In this document: positions 38,001 through 47,124 of the stretch, one piece after another
How positions within the stretch are numbered: the first letter of the stretch is position 1
Layout: each line of letters begins with the position of its first letter
Source of the DNA: Mobilitalea sibirica
GTDB lineage: Bacteria > Bacillota > Clostridia > Lachnospirales > Lachnospiraceae
DNA length: 64,000 nt
NCBI RefSeq assembly: GCF_015999265.1
Contig: NZ_JAEAGR010000005.1
Span: forward strand, 124,001-188,000
Reading direction: 5' to 3'
The notes under the pieces: generated by a model
Seen by the model: the letters and a program-made list of their open reading frames with translations, nothing else
What the model was told of the DNA's origin: nothing
The model's database searches: none
Made by a program: the position numbers and the translations under genes

Positions 38001-39137
38001 ATGGAGATTTCAACCCTATGTATACACGGAAGTACAGATAGTTCCGACACTACCGGCTCAATTACCGTTCCTATATATCAGACGGCTACCTTTGTTCATC
38101 CGGCCGTCGGACAAAGCACTGGCTATGATTATTCCCGCGTACAGAATCCGACCAGAGAGCAGGTTGAGAAGATTATAGCGAAGCTAGAGAAGGGGGTTGA
38201 TGCATTGGCATTTTCCTCCGGTATGGCTGCAATTGCTGCAATGATGGAGTTGTTTGAGCCGGGAGACCATATCATTGCATCAGAAGATCTGTATGGTGGT
38301 TCTATACGGCTTTTCAATAACTTATCAAGAAAAAACGGAATTACCTTTGATTATATCAATATGTCGAAAACAGAAGATATAGTAAGGGTAATAAAGCCTG
38401 AAACAAAAGCGGTATTTATTGAAACACCCTCGAATCCCATGATGCAGGTAACAGATATTGCAGAGGTGGCTAAGATTACAAAAGACAGAGGGTTGTTATT
38501 GATTGTAGATAATACCTTTCTTACACCTTATTTTCAATTACCGCTTCGGTTGGGAGCCGATATTGTGATACATAGCGGTACGAAATATCTATCGGGACAC
38601 AATGATACACTGGCAGGATTTCTTGTTGTAAATTCAGAGGAGCTTTCACAGCGGTTGCGATATATTTATAAGACTACTGGAGCGTGCCTATCCCCCTTTG
38701 ACAGTTGGCTGATTATTCGTGGATTAAAAACTCTGGCGGTTCGGATGGAGAAGCAGCAGGAGAATGCGACTAGACTGGCTACCTGGTTAAGTAACCATAG
38801 CAGGGTTACTAAAGTATATTATCCTGGACTTGTCTCACACCCTGACTATGAGATATCCAAAAAGCAAGCCAGAGGCTTTGGTGCCATGATTTCATTTGAG
38901 GTTGATAGCGAGGAAACAGCAAGAAAGATTTTGGAGAGAGTAAAGATAGCTCTCTATGCGGAAAGCCTTGGAGGAGTAGAATCTCTTATTACATATCCAA
39001 TGCTTCAAACCCATGCCGATGTCCCAAAAGAGGAGAGGGAAGCCAAAGGTATTCATGAAAGACTGCTTCGCATGTCAGTCGGGATTGAGGATATTAATGA
39101 TATAATTGAGGATTTAGCACAAGCATTACTATCATAA
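38001..39137 (+). CDS. Trans-sulfuration PLP enzyme (cystathionine gamma-lyase/synthase or beta-lyase)
   Basis: A 378-residue Cys/Met-metabolism PLP enzyme. The PLP lysine is K195 in HSGTKYLSGHND. The substrate and cofactor regions YDYSRVQNPTREQVE, FSSGMAAIAAMMELF, FIETPSNPMM and VDNTFLTPYFQLPLRLGADI are all present. A C-terminal SLGGVESLITYPMLQTHA is followed by LRMSVGIEDINDI. Members of the family make or break the C-gamma or C-beta to sulfur bond of cystathionine or methionine. The sequence alone does not decide which. Its neighbours (a C-S lyase and an Rrf2 regulator) favour cysteine/methionine interconversion. A GGTGAGAG site lies before the ATG. Confidence 0.92.
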   Translation: MEISTLCIHGSTDSSDTTGSITVPIYQTATFVHPAVGQSTGYDYSRVQNPTREQVEKIIAKLEKGVDALAFSSGMAAIAAMMELFEPGDHIIASEDLYGGSIRLFNNLSRKNGITFDYINMSKTEDIVRVIKPETKAVFIETPSNPMMQVTDIAEVAKITKDRGLLLIVDNTFLTPYFQLPLRLGADIVIHSGTKYLSGHNDTLAGFLVVNSEELSQRLRYIYKTTGACLSPFDSWLIIRGLKTLAVRMEKQQENATRLATWLSNHSRVTKVYYPGLVSHPDYEISKKQARGFGAMISFEVDSEETARKILERVKIALYAESLGGVESLITYPMLQTHADVPKEEREAKGIHERLLRMSVGIEDINDIIEDLAQALLS

Positions 39138-39318
39138 AACGATAATAATAATTTCTAATCAATTACCTGTATATAACTTTTACGGTATAGAAAACAAATA
39201 GATAGTGATAAAAAGTTTTAAGTTTGTATGTCATGTCTTAATCTGAAGATAAACTGACACGATGTATAGGAATGGTAAAATAGGACGTATATTAATATAG
39301 AAACAAGGGGGAATAACA

Positions 39319-40497
39319 TTGAGCTTAAGTCATTTTGATGAGATAATTAATCGGAAAGGCACCAATTCCATTAAATATGATTTTGCTGTCCAAAGAGGAA
39401 AGCCGGAGGATTTACTTCCCCTTTGGGTTGCTGATATGGATTTTCGCACCCCACCTGAAGTAACGAGAGAATTGAAAAAGGCAGTTGACCATGGGATTTA
39501 TGGATATTCAGAAAGTAAGGAAGAGTATTTCGCTGCCATCCAGGGGTGGTATCAAAAACGATTTGATTTTGAGATTCAAAAGGAATGGCTTGTAAAAACT
39601 CCCGGAGTGGTTTTTGCCATAGCGATGGCGATTCGGGCTTTTACGAAAGAAGGGGATGCGGTATTAATCCAAAGGCCGGTATATTATCCGTTTTCCGAAA
39701 CCATTCTTGCTAACAATCGAAAATTAGTGAATAATCCGCTTGTATATGAAGACGGTTCCTACCGCATTGATTTTGATGATTTTGAAACAAAAATCACAAA
39801 GAATAATGTTAAGTTATTTTTATTATGCAGTCCTCATAATCCAGTCGGAAGAGTATGGACGAGAGAGGAATTAATTCGATTGGGTGACATCTGTATCAGA
39901 CATAATGTCATGGTTATATCGGATGAAATCCATGCAGATTTTATTTATAAAGGATATCATCACTCAATATTTGGCAAACTAAAGGATGAGTTTTTACAGA
40001 ATTCCATCTTATGTACGGCACCAAGTAAAACCTTTAATTTGGCAGGTTTACAGGTTTCCAATATCCTGATTGCGAATAAGGATATTAGGGATAAATTTAA
40101 GAATGAAATACGAGCCAGCGGCTATAGTCAGTTAAACACCATGGGGTTGATTGCCTGTCAGACAGCGTATGAGTCCGGTGCTGAGTGGTTGGATGATCTA
40201 CTGGGATATCTGGAAGAAAATCTAGAGTTCACCAGAAACTTTTTAAAGGAACATCTGCCGCAGATTAAACTGGTGGAGCCCCAGGGAACTTATCTTCTTT
40301 GGCTAGACTTTAGTACGCTTAACCTTAGCGAAAAGGCATTGGAAGACTTAATTGTTAGACGTGCTAAGCTATGGCTGGATCATGGTACGATGTTCGGGTC
40401 CGAGGGCAGAGGCTTTCAAAGAATTAATATGGCATGCCCCAGAGAGATACTTAAAAAAGCCTTGATACAGCTTGAGAAAGCAATTAATACATTGTAA
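39319..40497 (+). CDS. patB: MalY/PatB-type pyridoxal-phosphate C-S lyase
   Basis: A 392-residue fold-type I PLP enzyme of the MalY/PatB group, which cleaves cystathionine, cysteine or cysteine conjugates to pyruvate, ammonia and a thiol. Marks of the group: the N-terminal LLPLWVADMDFRTPPEV, GIYGYSESKEEYFAAI, the LLCSPHNPVGRVWT PLP-contact block, SDEIHADFIYKG, and the PLP lysine K237 in APSKTFNLAG. The C-terminal GFQRINMACP carries the carboxylate-binding Arg. The start is TTG 39321 or the in-frame codon at 39319 after AAGGGGGAA; no ATG is near. It sits between the trans-sulfuration enzyme and the Rrf2 regulator. Confidence 0.93.
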   Translation: MSLSHFDEIINRKGTNSIKYDFAVQRGKPEDLLPLWVADMDFRTPPEVTRELKKAVDHGIYGYSESKEEYFAAIQGWYQKRFDFEIQKEWLVKTPGVVFAIAMAIRAFTKEGDAVLIQRPVYYPFSETILANNRKLVNNPLVYEDGSYRIDFDDFETKITKNNVKLFLLCSPHNPVGRVWTREELIRLGDICIRHNVMVISDEIHADFIYKGYHHSIFGKLKDEFLQNSILCTAPSKTFNLAGLQVSNILIANKDIRDKFKNEIRASGYSQLNTMGLIACQTAYESGAEWLDDLLGYLEENLEFTRNFLKEHLPQIKLVEPQGTYLLWLDFSTLNLSEKALEDLIVRRAKLWLDHGTMFGSEGRGFQRINMACPREILKKALIQLEKAINTL

Positions 40498-40565
40498 ATT
40501 AGGCTTATATCTGAACATAAGGCGAATAAAGCAAAACATGTAATTTTTTTAAAGGAGGAAGACAG

Positions 40566-41009
40566 ATGAAGATATCCTCAAAAGGACGATATGGCTTAAG
40601 AGCTATGATTGACCTCATATTAAATTCCAATAATGAACAAGAGCATGTGTCCCTCATCAGCATAGCACAACGCCAGGATTTATCGAAGAATTATCTGGAG
40701 CAGGTGTTTGCCATCCTTAGAAAAACAGGTATTGTAAAAAGCGTTAAGGGTGCTCAAGGAGGCTATATTCTGGCAAAAGCTTCTTCAGAGATTACGGTTG
40801 GTGATGTATTAAGGGCTCTTGAAGGTGATATGTCAGTTTACGATGAAGAGGAATCACGATTAATAAATAATAAGATAGAAAACTGCATCAGAAATAATAT
40901 CTGGAACAGGTTAGATGAGAAGATCATTGAGATTATTGATGGAATTACTCTTGAAGATATCGTGAATGAATATAAAAGAGGCGAAGATATGGTTATGTAT
41001 TATATTTAA
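40566..41009 (+). CDS. Rrf2-family transcriptional regulator (CymR-like)
   Basis: A 147-residue winged-helix regulator. The N-terminus MKISSKGRYGLRAMIDL and the recognition part SKNYLEQVFAILRKTGIVKSVKGAQGGYIL are typical Rrf2. IscR and NsrR bind an Fe-S cluster through three cysteines near residues 92-106; here only one cysteine is present (ENCIRNN), so a cluster is unlikely. That resembles CymR, which controls cysteine metabolism with CysK. Its position after two sulfur amino-acid genes supports a similar job. AAAGGAGG precedes ATG 40566. Regulation of this cluster is inferred. Confidence 0.9.
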   Translation: MKISSKGRYGLRAMIDLILNSNNEQEHVSLISIAQRQDLSKNYLEQVFAILRKTGIVKSVKGAQGGYILAKASSEITVGDVLRALEGDMSVYDEEESRLINNKIENCIRNNIWNRLDEKIIEIIDGITLEDIVNEYKRGEDMVMYYI

Positions 41010-41431
41010 TATGAAATAACACAAAAGTTTTTTTATGTTACTTCCCGTGTACATGACAAATGACTAATAGTTTACTTGATATGCAGTAATTAACAGATAA
41101 TTATCAGTTGCACTGTGATTTTGGTAGAAATTTGGAAAATTCACTGAAATAACGGAGATTGCTTATAAGATGTTCGACATTATAACAATTACCAGATTGA
41201 CAGATATAATTTGTTGTTGTAAACTTAAAGCGTAATTTAGCTGACGACGGACAAGCACTCAACGGCTGCCGGTCATCCTATGGCATACAATCAGATAAAG
41301 TTAACTAGGATGAAGCAAAAATAAAAGAGTAAGCGAATAACAGAAGTTATTTCGTTTACGTGATATTGTCAGTAAAGGTTTGGCGTAATATTAAATTAGC
41401 AGATATCTTAGTCTAAATAATATATGGATTG
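41010..41431 (+). promoter_or_regulatory. Intergenic and leader DNA before the lysine riboswitch
   Basis: The best promoter is TTGACA (41197-41202), 17 nt, TAAACT (41220-41225). It would give a long leader that first forms a stable hairpin at 41329-41359 (GTAAGCGAATAAC with GTTATTTCGTTTAC) before the riboswitch. A CATCCTA/TAGGATG pair also lies at about 41274-41312. From 41010 to 41196 I see nothing. Confidence 0.4.
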
Positions 41432-41445
41432 CCTCACTTCAAAGT

Positions 41446-41619
41446 GAGGTAGAGGAGCGGTCTTTAACAGTCTGTAGGGGAGCTTGAGAAGCTATGAAGC
41501 TACGGAGAAGGAAAGACTGCCGAAGCTTATAATATACTCGATATTATTTGCTGGGTCTACAGTTAAGAGCTGTAGGACTGTCTCATTAAGCTACCCGGTT
41601 TAATGAGATGTGCTATCTC
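41446..41619 (+). promoter_or_regulatory. Lysine riboswitch (L-box)
   Basis: The conserved L-box blocks occur in order. First is GAGGTAGAGGAGCG at the 5' side of P1/P2, with AAGGAAAGACTGCCGAAG next, then GCTGGG before a TCTACAGTTAAGAGCTGTAG hairpin. GGACTGTC follows, and CTATCTC (41613-41619) closes P1 with GAGGTAG (41446-41452). A short CCTCAC/GTGAGG hairpin at 41432-41449 overlaps the 5' strand of P1 and could compete with it. Lysine binding should favour the terminator at 41656-41680. The downstream amino-acid ABC importer is therefore probably shut off by lysine. Confidence 0.9.
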
Positions 41620-41655
41620 ATCATGGGAAGAAGAGGGCTCGGAGCAATGTGGCTT

Positions 41656-41680
41656 AACCTGAGTAAACCTCAGGTTTTTT
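41656..41680 (+). terminator. Expression-platform terminator of the lysine riboswitch
   Basis: AACCTGAG (41656-41663) pairs with CTCAGGTT (41669-41676), followed by a run of Ts to 41680. It is followed by about 200 nt of plain leader before the binding-protein gene. Confidence 0.85.
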
Positions 41681-41907
41681 CTGTTGTAAAATTAATTTTG
41701 TTACATTACAAAATACCGACTACAATCATAGGAAAAGTATACTTAGATGAGTTATCTATATAAGTATCAGAAATAGTCGATGGATAAAATTGATAATTTG
41801 AGTATTTAATTAGACTATTGCTTGAAAGTCTTAACAAGTAAAAAACGGTATACAAAACCGTTTACAATAGGGAGCATAATTCCCTTATAAGAAAGAGGAG
41901 GAAAATT

Positions 41908-42813
41908 ATGAAAAAATTATTATCTTTACTAGCTGTTATATTGTCAGTGATGGTTCTGGCGGCAGCCTGCACAACCAAGGAAGAGGAGACAAACCCTGGA
42001 AACGATGATACTCAGGGTAATACTGAAACTCAGGATAATACCGAGGCTCAGGATAATGAGAATCAGGAGACAGAAAAGAAAGACACCTTCAAGGTAGGTC
42101 TTGAAGCTGGGTATGCACCTTTTAACTGGACACAGTATGATGATTCTAACGGTGGTGTTCCAATTGACGGCAGTGCTGAATATGCCGGTGGATATGATGT
42201 GGAAATTGCAAAAAAAATTGCAGAAGGTCTTGATAAGGAATTAGTAATCGTAAAAACTGAATGGGATGGTCTCGTTCCTGCATTAGTATCAGGAAAAATT
42301 GATGCAATTATTGCAGGTATGTCTCCGACAGCAGAGCGTAAGGAAACCATTGATTTTTCAGACAACTATTATAAGTCTGATCTGGTTATGGTAGTAAAAA
42401 AGGGTGGGGCTTATGAGAATGCAACCTCGATCCAGGACTTCTCCGGTGCGAAAATTACAGCACAGTTAAATACCTTCCACTACTCTGTAATCGATCAGAT
42501 CGAAGGTGTTAAGAAGGAAACAGCTATGGACAATTTCCCGGCTATGCGTGTTGCACTTGAAGCAGGTATCATTGATGGATATGTATCAGAGCGTCCTGAG
42601 GGTGTAAGTGCTTCTGCAGCTAATGAAAATTTTGCTATGGTAGTATTTGATGAAGGCTTTGAAACTTCGGAAGATGATACTGCGATTGCTGTTGGATTAA
42701 AAAAGGACAGTGAGCTAACAGAGAAAATTAATGAAGTTTTGGCTGGGATTTCTGAAGAAGAGCAAATCAGTATTATGGATACGGCTATTCAGAACCAACC
42801 TTCAGCAGAATAA
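41908..42813 (+). CDS. Amino-acid ABC transporter substrate-binding lipoprotein (probably lysine)
   Basis: A 301-residue lipoprotein with lipobox LAAAC (C21). A Thr/Gln/Asn/Glu-rich spacer with TQDNTEAQDNE-type repeats runs to residue about 52, then comes a family 3 periplasmic-binding domain. Diagnostic segments: FKVGLEAGYAPFNW, GYDVEIAKKIAEGL, TEWDGLVPALVSGKIDAIIAGMSPTAERKETIDFSDNYY, and the second lobe ending EDDTAIAVGLKKDSEL. It delivers a polar amino acid to the permease encoded downstream. Specificity is not readable from motifs, but the lysine riboswitch in its leader points to lysine. An AGAGGAGG site precedes the ATG. Confidence 0.92.
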   Translation: MKKLLSLLAVILSVMVLAAACTTKEEETNPGNDDTQGNTETQDNTEAQDNENQETEKKDTFKVGLEAGYAPFNWTQYDDSNGGVPIDGSAEYAGGYDVEIAKKIAEGLDKELVIVKTEWDGLVPALVSGKIDAIIAGMSPTAERKETIDFSDNYYKSDLVMVVKKGGAYENATSIQDFSGAKITAQLNTFHYSVIDQIEGVKKETAMDNFPAMRVALEAGIIDGYVSERPEGVSASAANENFAMVVFDEGFETSEDDTAIAVGLKKDSELTEKINEVLAGISEEEQISIMDTAIQNQPSAE

Positions 42814-42924
42814 GAAAAATATAAAATAATTTCATGTAGTATAGTCAAGATAAATATAAAGGAATATACCATATCTTTAACATGTGCATTGCTTGTGTCG
42901 GATATTAAAGCTTATTCGATATAG

Positions 42925-42964
42925 AGGCTGTCTGCAGGCCCTGTCAGGTTCATGTAGGCAGCCT
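42925..42964 (+). terminator. Hairpin after the binding-protein gene
   Basis: AGGCTGTCTGCA (42925-42936) pairs with TGTAGGCAGCCT (42953-42964) over 12 bp including G-U pairs. No T-run follows. It is probably a 3'-end or processing hairpin that would make the binding protein more abundant than the membrane parts. Confidence 0.45.
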
Positions 42965-43078
42965 ATAAATATGCGCAAAGTCAAAGCGAACAGACGTGAG
43001 ACATACAATACATAATGTTATACTCGTATAAGAAAGTATTACATTCATAAGCGGTTATAGCATTATAAATTAAATTTG

Positions 43079-43172
43079 TCTGAAGGATGCAAGTGAGCCC
43101 GCGAACTGCTCTAGACGAAGCATCGAGCGGGTAAACGAAAATTCACCTAATGGGGAATATCCTTCGGTTTTT
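43079..43172 (+). promoter_or_regulatory. Structured RNA with terminator between binding-protein and permease genes
   Basis: GAAGGAT (43082-43088) pairs with ATCCTTC (43059+100 region, 43159-43165) and is followed by TTTTT (43168-43172). Inside, GCCCGC/GCGGGT (43097-43102 with 43127-43132) closes an arm ending in a TGCT/AGCA hairpin. A second arm is ATTC-CC/GG-GAAT at 43141-43158. The result is a three-way junction closed by a terminator-like stem. It matches no riboswitch class I know. An attenuator controlling permease and ATPase expression is the likely role. Confidence 0.45.
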
Positions 43173-43221
43173 GTTATTAACATAGAGTACAGTGTATAGC
43201 TAGAAAGGCTTGGTGCAGATT

Positions 43222-44007
43222 ATGACCTGGGAATGGTTAATAAAAATCGTACAGAATAATTGGCCCAGTTTCTTAAGGGGAGCATGGGCAACGCTATATA
43301 TATCAATTATCGGTACAATACTAGGATCTCTGATTGGTTTATTAATTGGTACGATACGTACGATACCGATGCCGGACAGAGGGCTTAAAAGAATAGTATT
43401 AAAAATAAGTAATGTGATATTGTCGATGTATGTTGAGTTTTTCCGTGGAACCCCTATGATAGTACAGGCCATGGTTATCTTCTACGGCTCTGCTATGGCA
43501 TTTGGAATTGATATGGATAGAACCATAGCAGCTATCTTCATCGTATCGATCAATACTGGTGCTTATACGGCAGAGATTGTCCGTGGTGGAATTATCTCTA
43601 TCGATAAAGGACAATTTGAAGCAGCTCATGCGATTGGTATGAATCATACAAAGACAATGCTTCATGTAGTACTACCTCAGGTGTTAAGAAATATTCTGCC
43701 ACCTATGGGTAATGAATTTGTTATCAATATAAAGGATACCTCAGTGTTGAATGTTATAGCCGTATCGGAATTATTCTTTACAACAAAATCCGTGGCAGGT
43801 AATAATTATCGATACTTTGAAGCATTCTTCGTGGCAAGTATTCTTTATCTGATCATGACGCTAACAGTAACCCGTATCTTAAGATTTATTGAGAGAAGAT
43901 TGGATGGACCTGAGAATTATAACATTATCCCCGGCAACCAGATGCAGGTTGAACGACCAGAGGATCTACTTCACAAGGATAAGTCCAATACAAAAACCGG
44001 CATTTAG
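43222..44007 (+). CDS. Amino-acid ABC transporter permease
   Basis: About 262 residues, a His/Glu/Gln/Arg/opine-type (HEQRO) permease with five membrane helices. The inner-membrane component signature [21 protein letters not shown], which docks the ATPase, is present. The N-terminal [23 protein letters not shown] and [18 protein letters not shown] are typical. The start is uncertain: TTG 43210, GTG 43213 and ATG 43222 are in frame after GAAAGG at 43203-43208. ATG gives the most family-like N-terminus. The ATPase gene starts 19 nt after the stop, so the two are co-transcribed. Confidence 0.93.
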   Translation: MTWEWLIKIVQNNWPSFLRGAWATLYISIIGTILGSLIGLLIGTIRTIPMPDRGLKRIVLKISNVILSMYVEFFRGTPMIVQAMVIFYGSAMAFGIDMDRTIAAIFIVSINTGAYTAEIVRGGIISIDKGQFEAAHAIGMNHTKTMLHVVLPQVLRNILPPMGNEFVINIKDTSVLNVIAVSELFFTTKSVAGNNYRYFEAFFVASILYLIMTLTVTRILRFIERRLDGPENYNIIPGNQMQVERPEDLLHKDKSNTKTGI

Positions 44008-44026
44008 TCAGAAGGAGGAAATAACG

Positions 44027-44761
44027 ATGGAAAATGTGATAGAAATCCGGCATCTAAGAAAATCCTTCGGGACGAATGAAATATTAAAAGATATAGACTT
44101 TAATGTTCGAAAGGGTGAGGTAGTCTGTATCATAGGTGCTTCCGGATCGGGGAAATCAACCTTACTACGCTGCATCAATCTGTTGGAAAAACCCAGCGGG
44201 GGTGAGATCATATATAACGGAGAGAATATACTGGATGATAAGCATGATATCTTTGCTTATCGGACTAAACTGGGTATGGTGTTCCAGCAGTTTAATCTGT
44301 TTAACAATCATGATGTTTTAAGTAACTGTATGGTTGGTCAGATAAAGGTTTTAAAAAGATCGAAGGAACAAGCCAAAGAAGTGGCGATGAAATATCTAAC
44401 CGTGGTAGGAATGGATCAGTATATCAATGCGAAGCCAAAACAGCTTTCCGGTGGGCAAAAGCAGAGGGTGGCTATAGCAAGGGCTCTATCCATGGAACCG
44501 GATGTTTTACTGTTTGATGAGCCAACATCAGCCCTAGATCCAGAGATGGTCGGTGAAGTTTTGGCTGTCATGAAGGAACTGGCACAGAGCGGTCTTACGA
44601 TGTTAGTAGTAACCCATGAGATGGGCTTTGCCAGTGAAGTGGCTGATCGTGTTGTATTCATGGATAAGGGAGTAATTGCGGAAGAAGGATCGCCGGAGCA
44701 GATATTCAACCATCCGACACAGGAGCGAACGAAGGAATTCTTAAAGAGAGTATTAAGATAA
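44027..44761 (+). CDS. Amino-acid ABC transporter ATP-binding protein
   Basis: 244 residues from ATG 44027, chosen by GAAGGAGG just before it; the frame is open further upstream only as overlap with the permease gene. All ATPase motifs are intact: Walker [11 protein letters not shown]-loop [14 protein letters not shown], signature [15 protein letters not shown], Walker [12 protein letters not shown] and the switch His in VVTHEMGFA. This is the GlnQ/HisP class that powers polar amino-acid uptake. With the binding protein and permease it forms one importer. The lysine leader suggests lysine as the main substrate. Confidence 0.95.
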   Translation: MENVIEIRHLRKSFGTNEILKDIDFNVRKGEVVCIIGASGSGKSTLLRCINLLEKPSGGEIIYNGENILDDKHDIFAYRTKLGMVFQQFNLFNNHDVLSNCMVGQIKVLKRSKEQAKEVAMKYLTVVGMDQYINAKPKQLSGGQKQRVAIARALSMEPDVLLFDEPTSALDPEMVGEVLAVMKELAQSGLTMLVVTHEMGFASEVADRVVFMDKGVIAEEGSPEQIFNHPTQERTKEFLKRVLR

Positions 44762-44966
44762 AATAGTAAAATAGAGATATCTATTTGACGGATAGATATA
44801 TATATTACCCGATGATTTAGTATTACTCATAACATTGGATATTAAATGATCGTATAGATAATATTGTGGCTTCGAAAGATAGGCTATTATAATAATCATT
44901 TTATGAAAGATTGATTTGATTATAGGCTGAAGAAATTGGAGAATTTTAACCATATCAATAATTATG

Positions 44967-45022
44967 CGCCAAGTTGATAACTTTCCGTTAAGCGGTAGTA
45001 ATCAATTTGGCGTGTTGTATTT
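44967..45022 (+). terminator. Terminator after the importer operon
   Basis: CGCCAAGTTGA (44967-44977) pairs with TCAATTTGGCG (45002-45012) over 11 bp with one G-T. A T-rich TGTTGTATTTT tail follows. It lies 200 nt after the ATPase stop. The rest of 44762-45148 shows nothing else. Confidence 0.6.
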
Positions 45023-45148
45023 TCGTAGTTAATTCTTTATAATAGATTTAATGGTAAATAGAGGTTTTATTATAAAGAGATGAAAGCAATATAAGATAGA
45101 AGAAGTTGTAAGTGTAATAAACATATTTAAAATTCATGGAGGAGCTAT

Positions 45149-46510
45149 ATGATAAATATCAATGAAATAACAATACGCAGAATGCAGGAGATGTTTCAGA
45201 ATAAATCACTGACAGTGAAAGAACTGGTACAAAGCTATATAGACCGTATCCATGATCTGGATGAAGGGCAGGATGGTCTTAACAGTGTCATTGAGATTAA
45301 TCCGGATGCGCTAAGCATAGCGGATGAACTTGACAAACAGGGATACCAAAGTAACCTTGTATTATACGGTGTTCCGGTTCTTATTAAAGATAATATTGCA
45401 ACAGACGATCGTATGCATACCTCAGCCGGTTCTCTGGCACTTAAAGATTCCTATGCCGGATATGATGCGGATTTGGTGAAAATGCTTCGTAAAAATGGAG
45501 CGGTTATTCTGGGTAAGACCAACCTTACCGAGTTTGCTAATTATATGACTCAGGATATGCCTAACGGCTATAGTTCCAGAGGAGGGCAGGTTAAAAATCC
45601 GTATAATAAGGAGCGGGATCCCTTAGGCTCCAGCGCCGGCTCCGGTGTGTCGGTAGCAGCGAATCTATGTGCCACCTCCATCGGTTCTGATACCTGTAAT
45701 TCCATTGTAGCCCCGGGATTGGCCAATGGAATCGTAGGCTTTCGTCCTTCCACCGGGGTAATCAGCCAAAAGGGAATTATACCAATTAGCTTTACCTTGG
45801 ATACTGCAGGACCATTCTCAAGAACGGTTGAGGATGCAGCAATCATGCAGGCAGGACTTACCGATACTCCGGTTGTAATTCCGGAGAGGTTCGATGTGAA
45901 AGGTATGATCATCGGATATAACGATTGGGACAACGGGGAACTGACGGAGGAAACAGTTGTAATTACAGAGAGAATGATAAAAGAACTGGAAAACCAGGGA
46001 GCTATTATAAAACGGATCAGTATTCCGGAGACAAAGTACATTATGGACACTATGAAATATGAATTTAAGTATGCCATGAATCAATATCTAAGCACCTTAC
46101 CAAAGGACTATCCTATTAAGACCTTAAAAGATATTATTGATTATAATGAACTCCATAAAGAGGAGGCCTTAAGATACGGTCAGACCTTCTTAATCGATGC
46201 CGAGGAGAATACTACCGGTAATCTTACTGAAACAGCTTATAAAGAATTATTAGAAGATCGTAAGGTAAGTATGCTAAAGATTAGAGAACAGTTAAAAGAT
46301 ATGGATCTTTGTATTATGCTTTCCTATAATAACATTCTTCAATATACAGCATTACCGGTAATCACCATACCCTGTGGATTATACGAGGATGGTATGCCCT
46401 TTGGTCTCCAGATCACAGCCATAACGGATGAGCAGCTGTTAAAACATTCTTATGTGATTGAGAAAGCAGTTGGACAAAGAGTTGAACCCAAACTGTTTAT
46501 TAATAAGTAA
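45149..46510 (+). CDS. Amidase-signature hydrolase
   Basis: A 453-residue amidase-signature enzyme hydrolysing a C-N amide bond. The Ser-cisSer-Lys triad is present: K80 in VLIKDNIA, S161 in LGSSAGSGVS, and nucleophile S185. The spacing S161-S185 equals that of known members. The nucleophile loop reads GSDTCNSIVAP, whereas the usual form is GSDTGGSIR, so the glycines that shape the oxyanion hole are replaced by Cys-Asn. A peptide amidase-like or aryl amidase role is possible, but it is not GatA (no gatB/gatC nearby). GGAGG precedes the start. A small membrane protein gene follows at 33 nt. Confidence 0.9.
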   Translation: MININEITIRRMQEMFQNKSLTVKELVQSYIDRIHDLDEGQDGLNSVIEINPDALSIADELDKQGYQSNLVLYGVPVLIKDNIATDDRMHTSAGSLALKDSYAGYDADLVKMLRKNGAVILGKTNLTEFANYMTQDMPNGYSSRGGQVKNPYNKERDPLGSSAGSGVSVAANLCATSIGSDTCNSIVAPGLANGIVGFRPSTGVISQKGIIPISFTLDTAGPFSRTVEDAAIMQAGLTDTPVVIPERFDVKGMIIGYNDWDNGELTEETVVITERMIKELENQGAIIKRISIPETKYIMDTMKYEFKYAMNQYLSTLPKDYPIKTLKDIIDYNELHKEEALRYGQTFLIDAEENTTGNLTETAYKELLEDRKVSMLKIREQLKDMDLCIMLSYNNILQYTALPVITIPCGLYEDGMPFGLQITAITDEQLLKHSYVIEKAVGQRVEPKLFINK

Positions 46511-46542
46511 TCCATAGTAACAGGTTCTTTAGGAGGTATAAG

Positions 46543-47007
46543 ATGAAACATAAGGTATTAGAAAATGCAGTTCGGGATCTGAAGGAGAAAAAGAATAATT
46601 CTAAGGATAGATATATGAAACCCCTTAATGTAGATCTGTTAGAGAGGATTACACAAAGACTGATAGAATTTTCTGACAACTGTGATGAATGTACAAACTT
46701 CATAACCGATTTAACAGACTTACTTAACGATATTATCTATAAACAGGAACCTTTGGATAAGAAAGACTTCATGCGGTTTCAGAGTAAGTTAAAAGTTATC
46801 ACACAGCATATGGAGAAGGAACATAATCTGCTACCGGATGGCCATTATATATCAATGTATCTGCCCTTAGGAATCAGCTTTGGACTTATTTTTGGATTGA
46901 TTTTGTTTGATAATATCTCAATGGGTTTACCGCTTGGTGTAGCATTTGGATTAATCATTGGGTCTTCCATGGATGCAGATGCTAAAAAGAAGGGAAAGAC
47001 GATATAA
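46543..47007 (+). CDS. Small membrane protein of unknown function
   Basis: A 154-residue protein that I do not recognise. Residues 1-110 are hydrophilic and helical, rich in Lys, Asp and Glu, with a CDEC pair (NCDECTNFITDLTD). Residues about 105-145 hold two short hydrophobic segments with repeated Gly-containing motifs (PLGISFGLIFGLILF and PLGVAFGLIIGSS), likely a membrane hairpin. The tail is lysine-rich (DAKKKGKTI). AGGAGG precedes the ATG. It follows the amidase closely and is probably co-transcribed; a terminator lies at 47090. Confidence 0.7.
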   Translation: MKHKVLENAVRDLKEKKNNSKDRYMKPLNVDLLERITQRLIEFSDNCDECTNFITDLTDLLNDIIYKQEPLDKKDFMRFQSKLKVITQHMEKEHNLLPDGHYISMYLPLGISFGLIFGLILFDNISMGLPLGVAFGLIIGSSMDADAKKKGKTI

Positions 47008-47089
47008 GAATTATTTGGCTTATTATATTGAGAATAGTTTTCTTATATTAGTATTCAATGCAGAAGTTTCATAGCTGAATATTAAAATG

Positions 47090-47124
47090 GATTGAGGTCT
47101 TAATGAAAGATTTCAATCTATTTT
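47090..47124 (+). terminator. Probable terminator
   Basis: GATTGAGGTCTT (47090-47101) pairs with AAGATTTCAATC (47107-47118) over 12 bp including G-U pairs, with a 5-nt loop and a TATTTTC tail. It ends the amidase unit. No strong promoter is visible in the remainder to 47332, although TTGACA occurs at 47158-47163. Confidence 0.6.

Noticed and set aside
45568-46077. 169-residue minus-strand frame
   Set aside because: It lies wholly inside the amidase gene, whose active-site motifs are intact. The reverse frame is a shadow.
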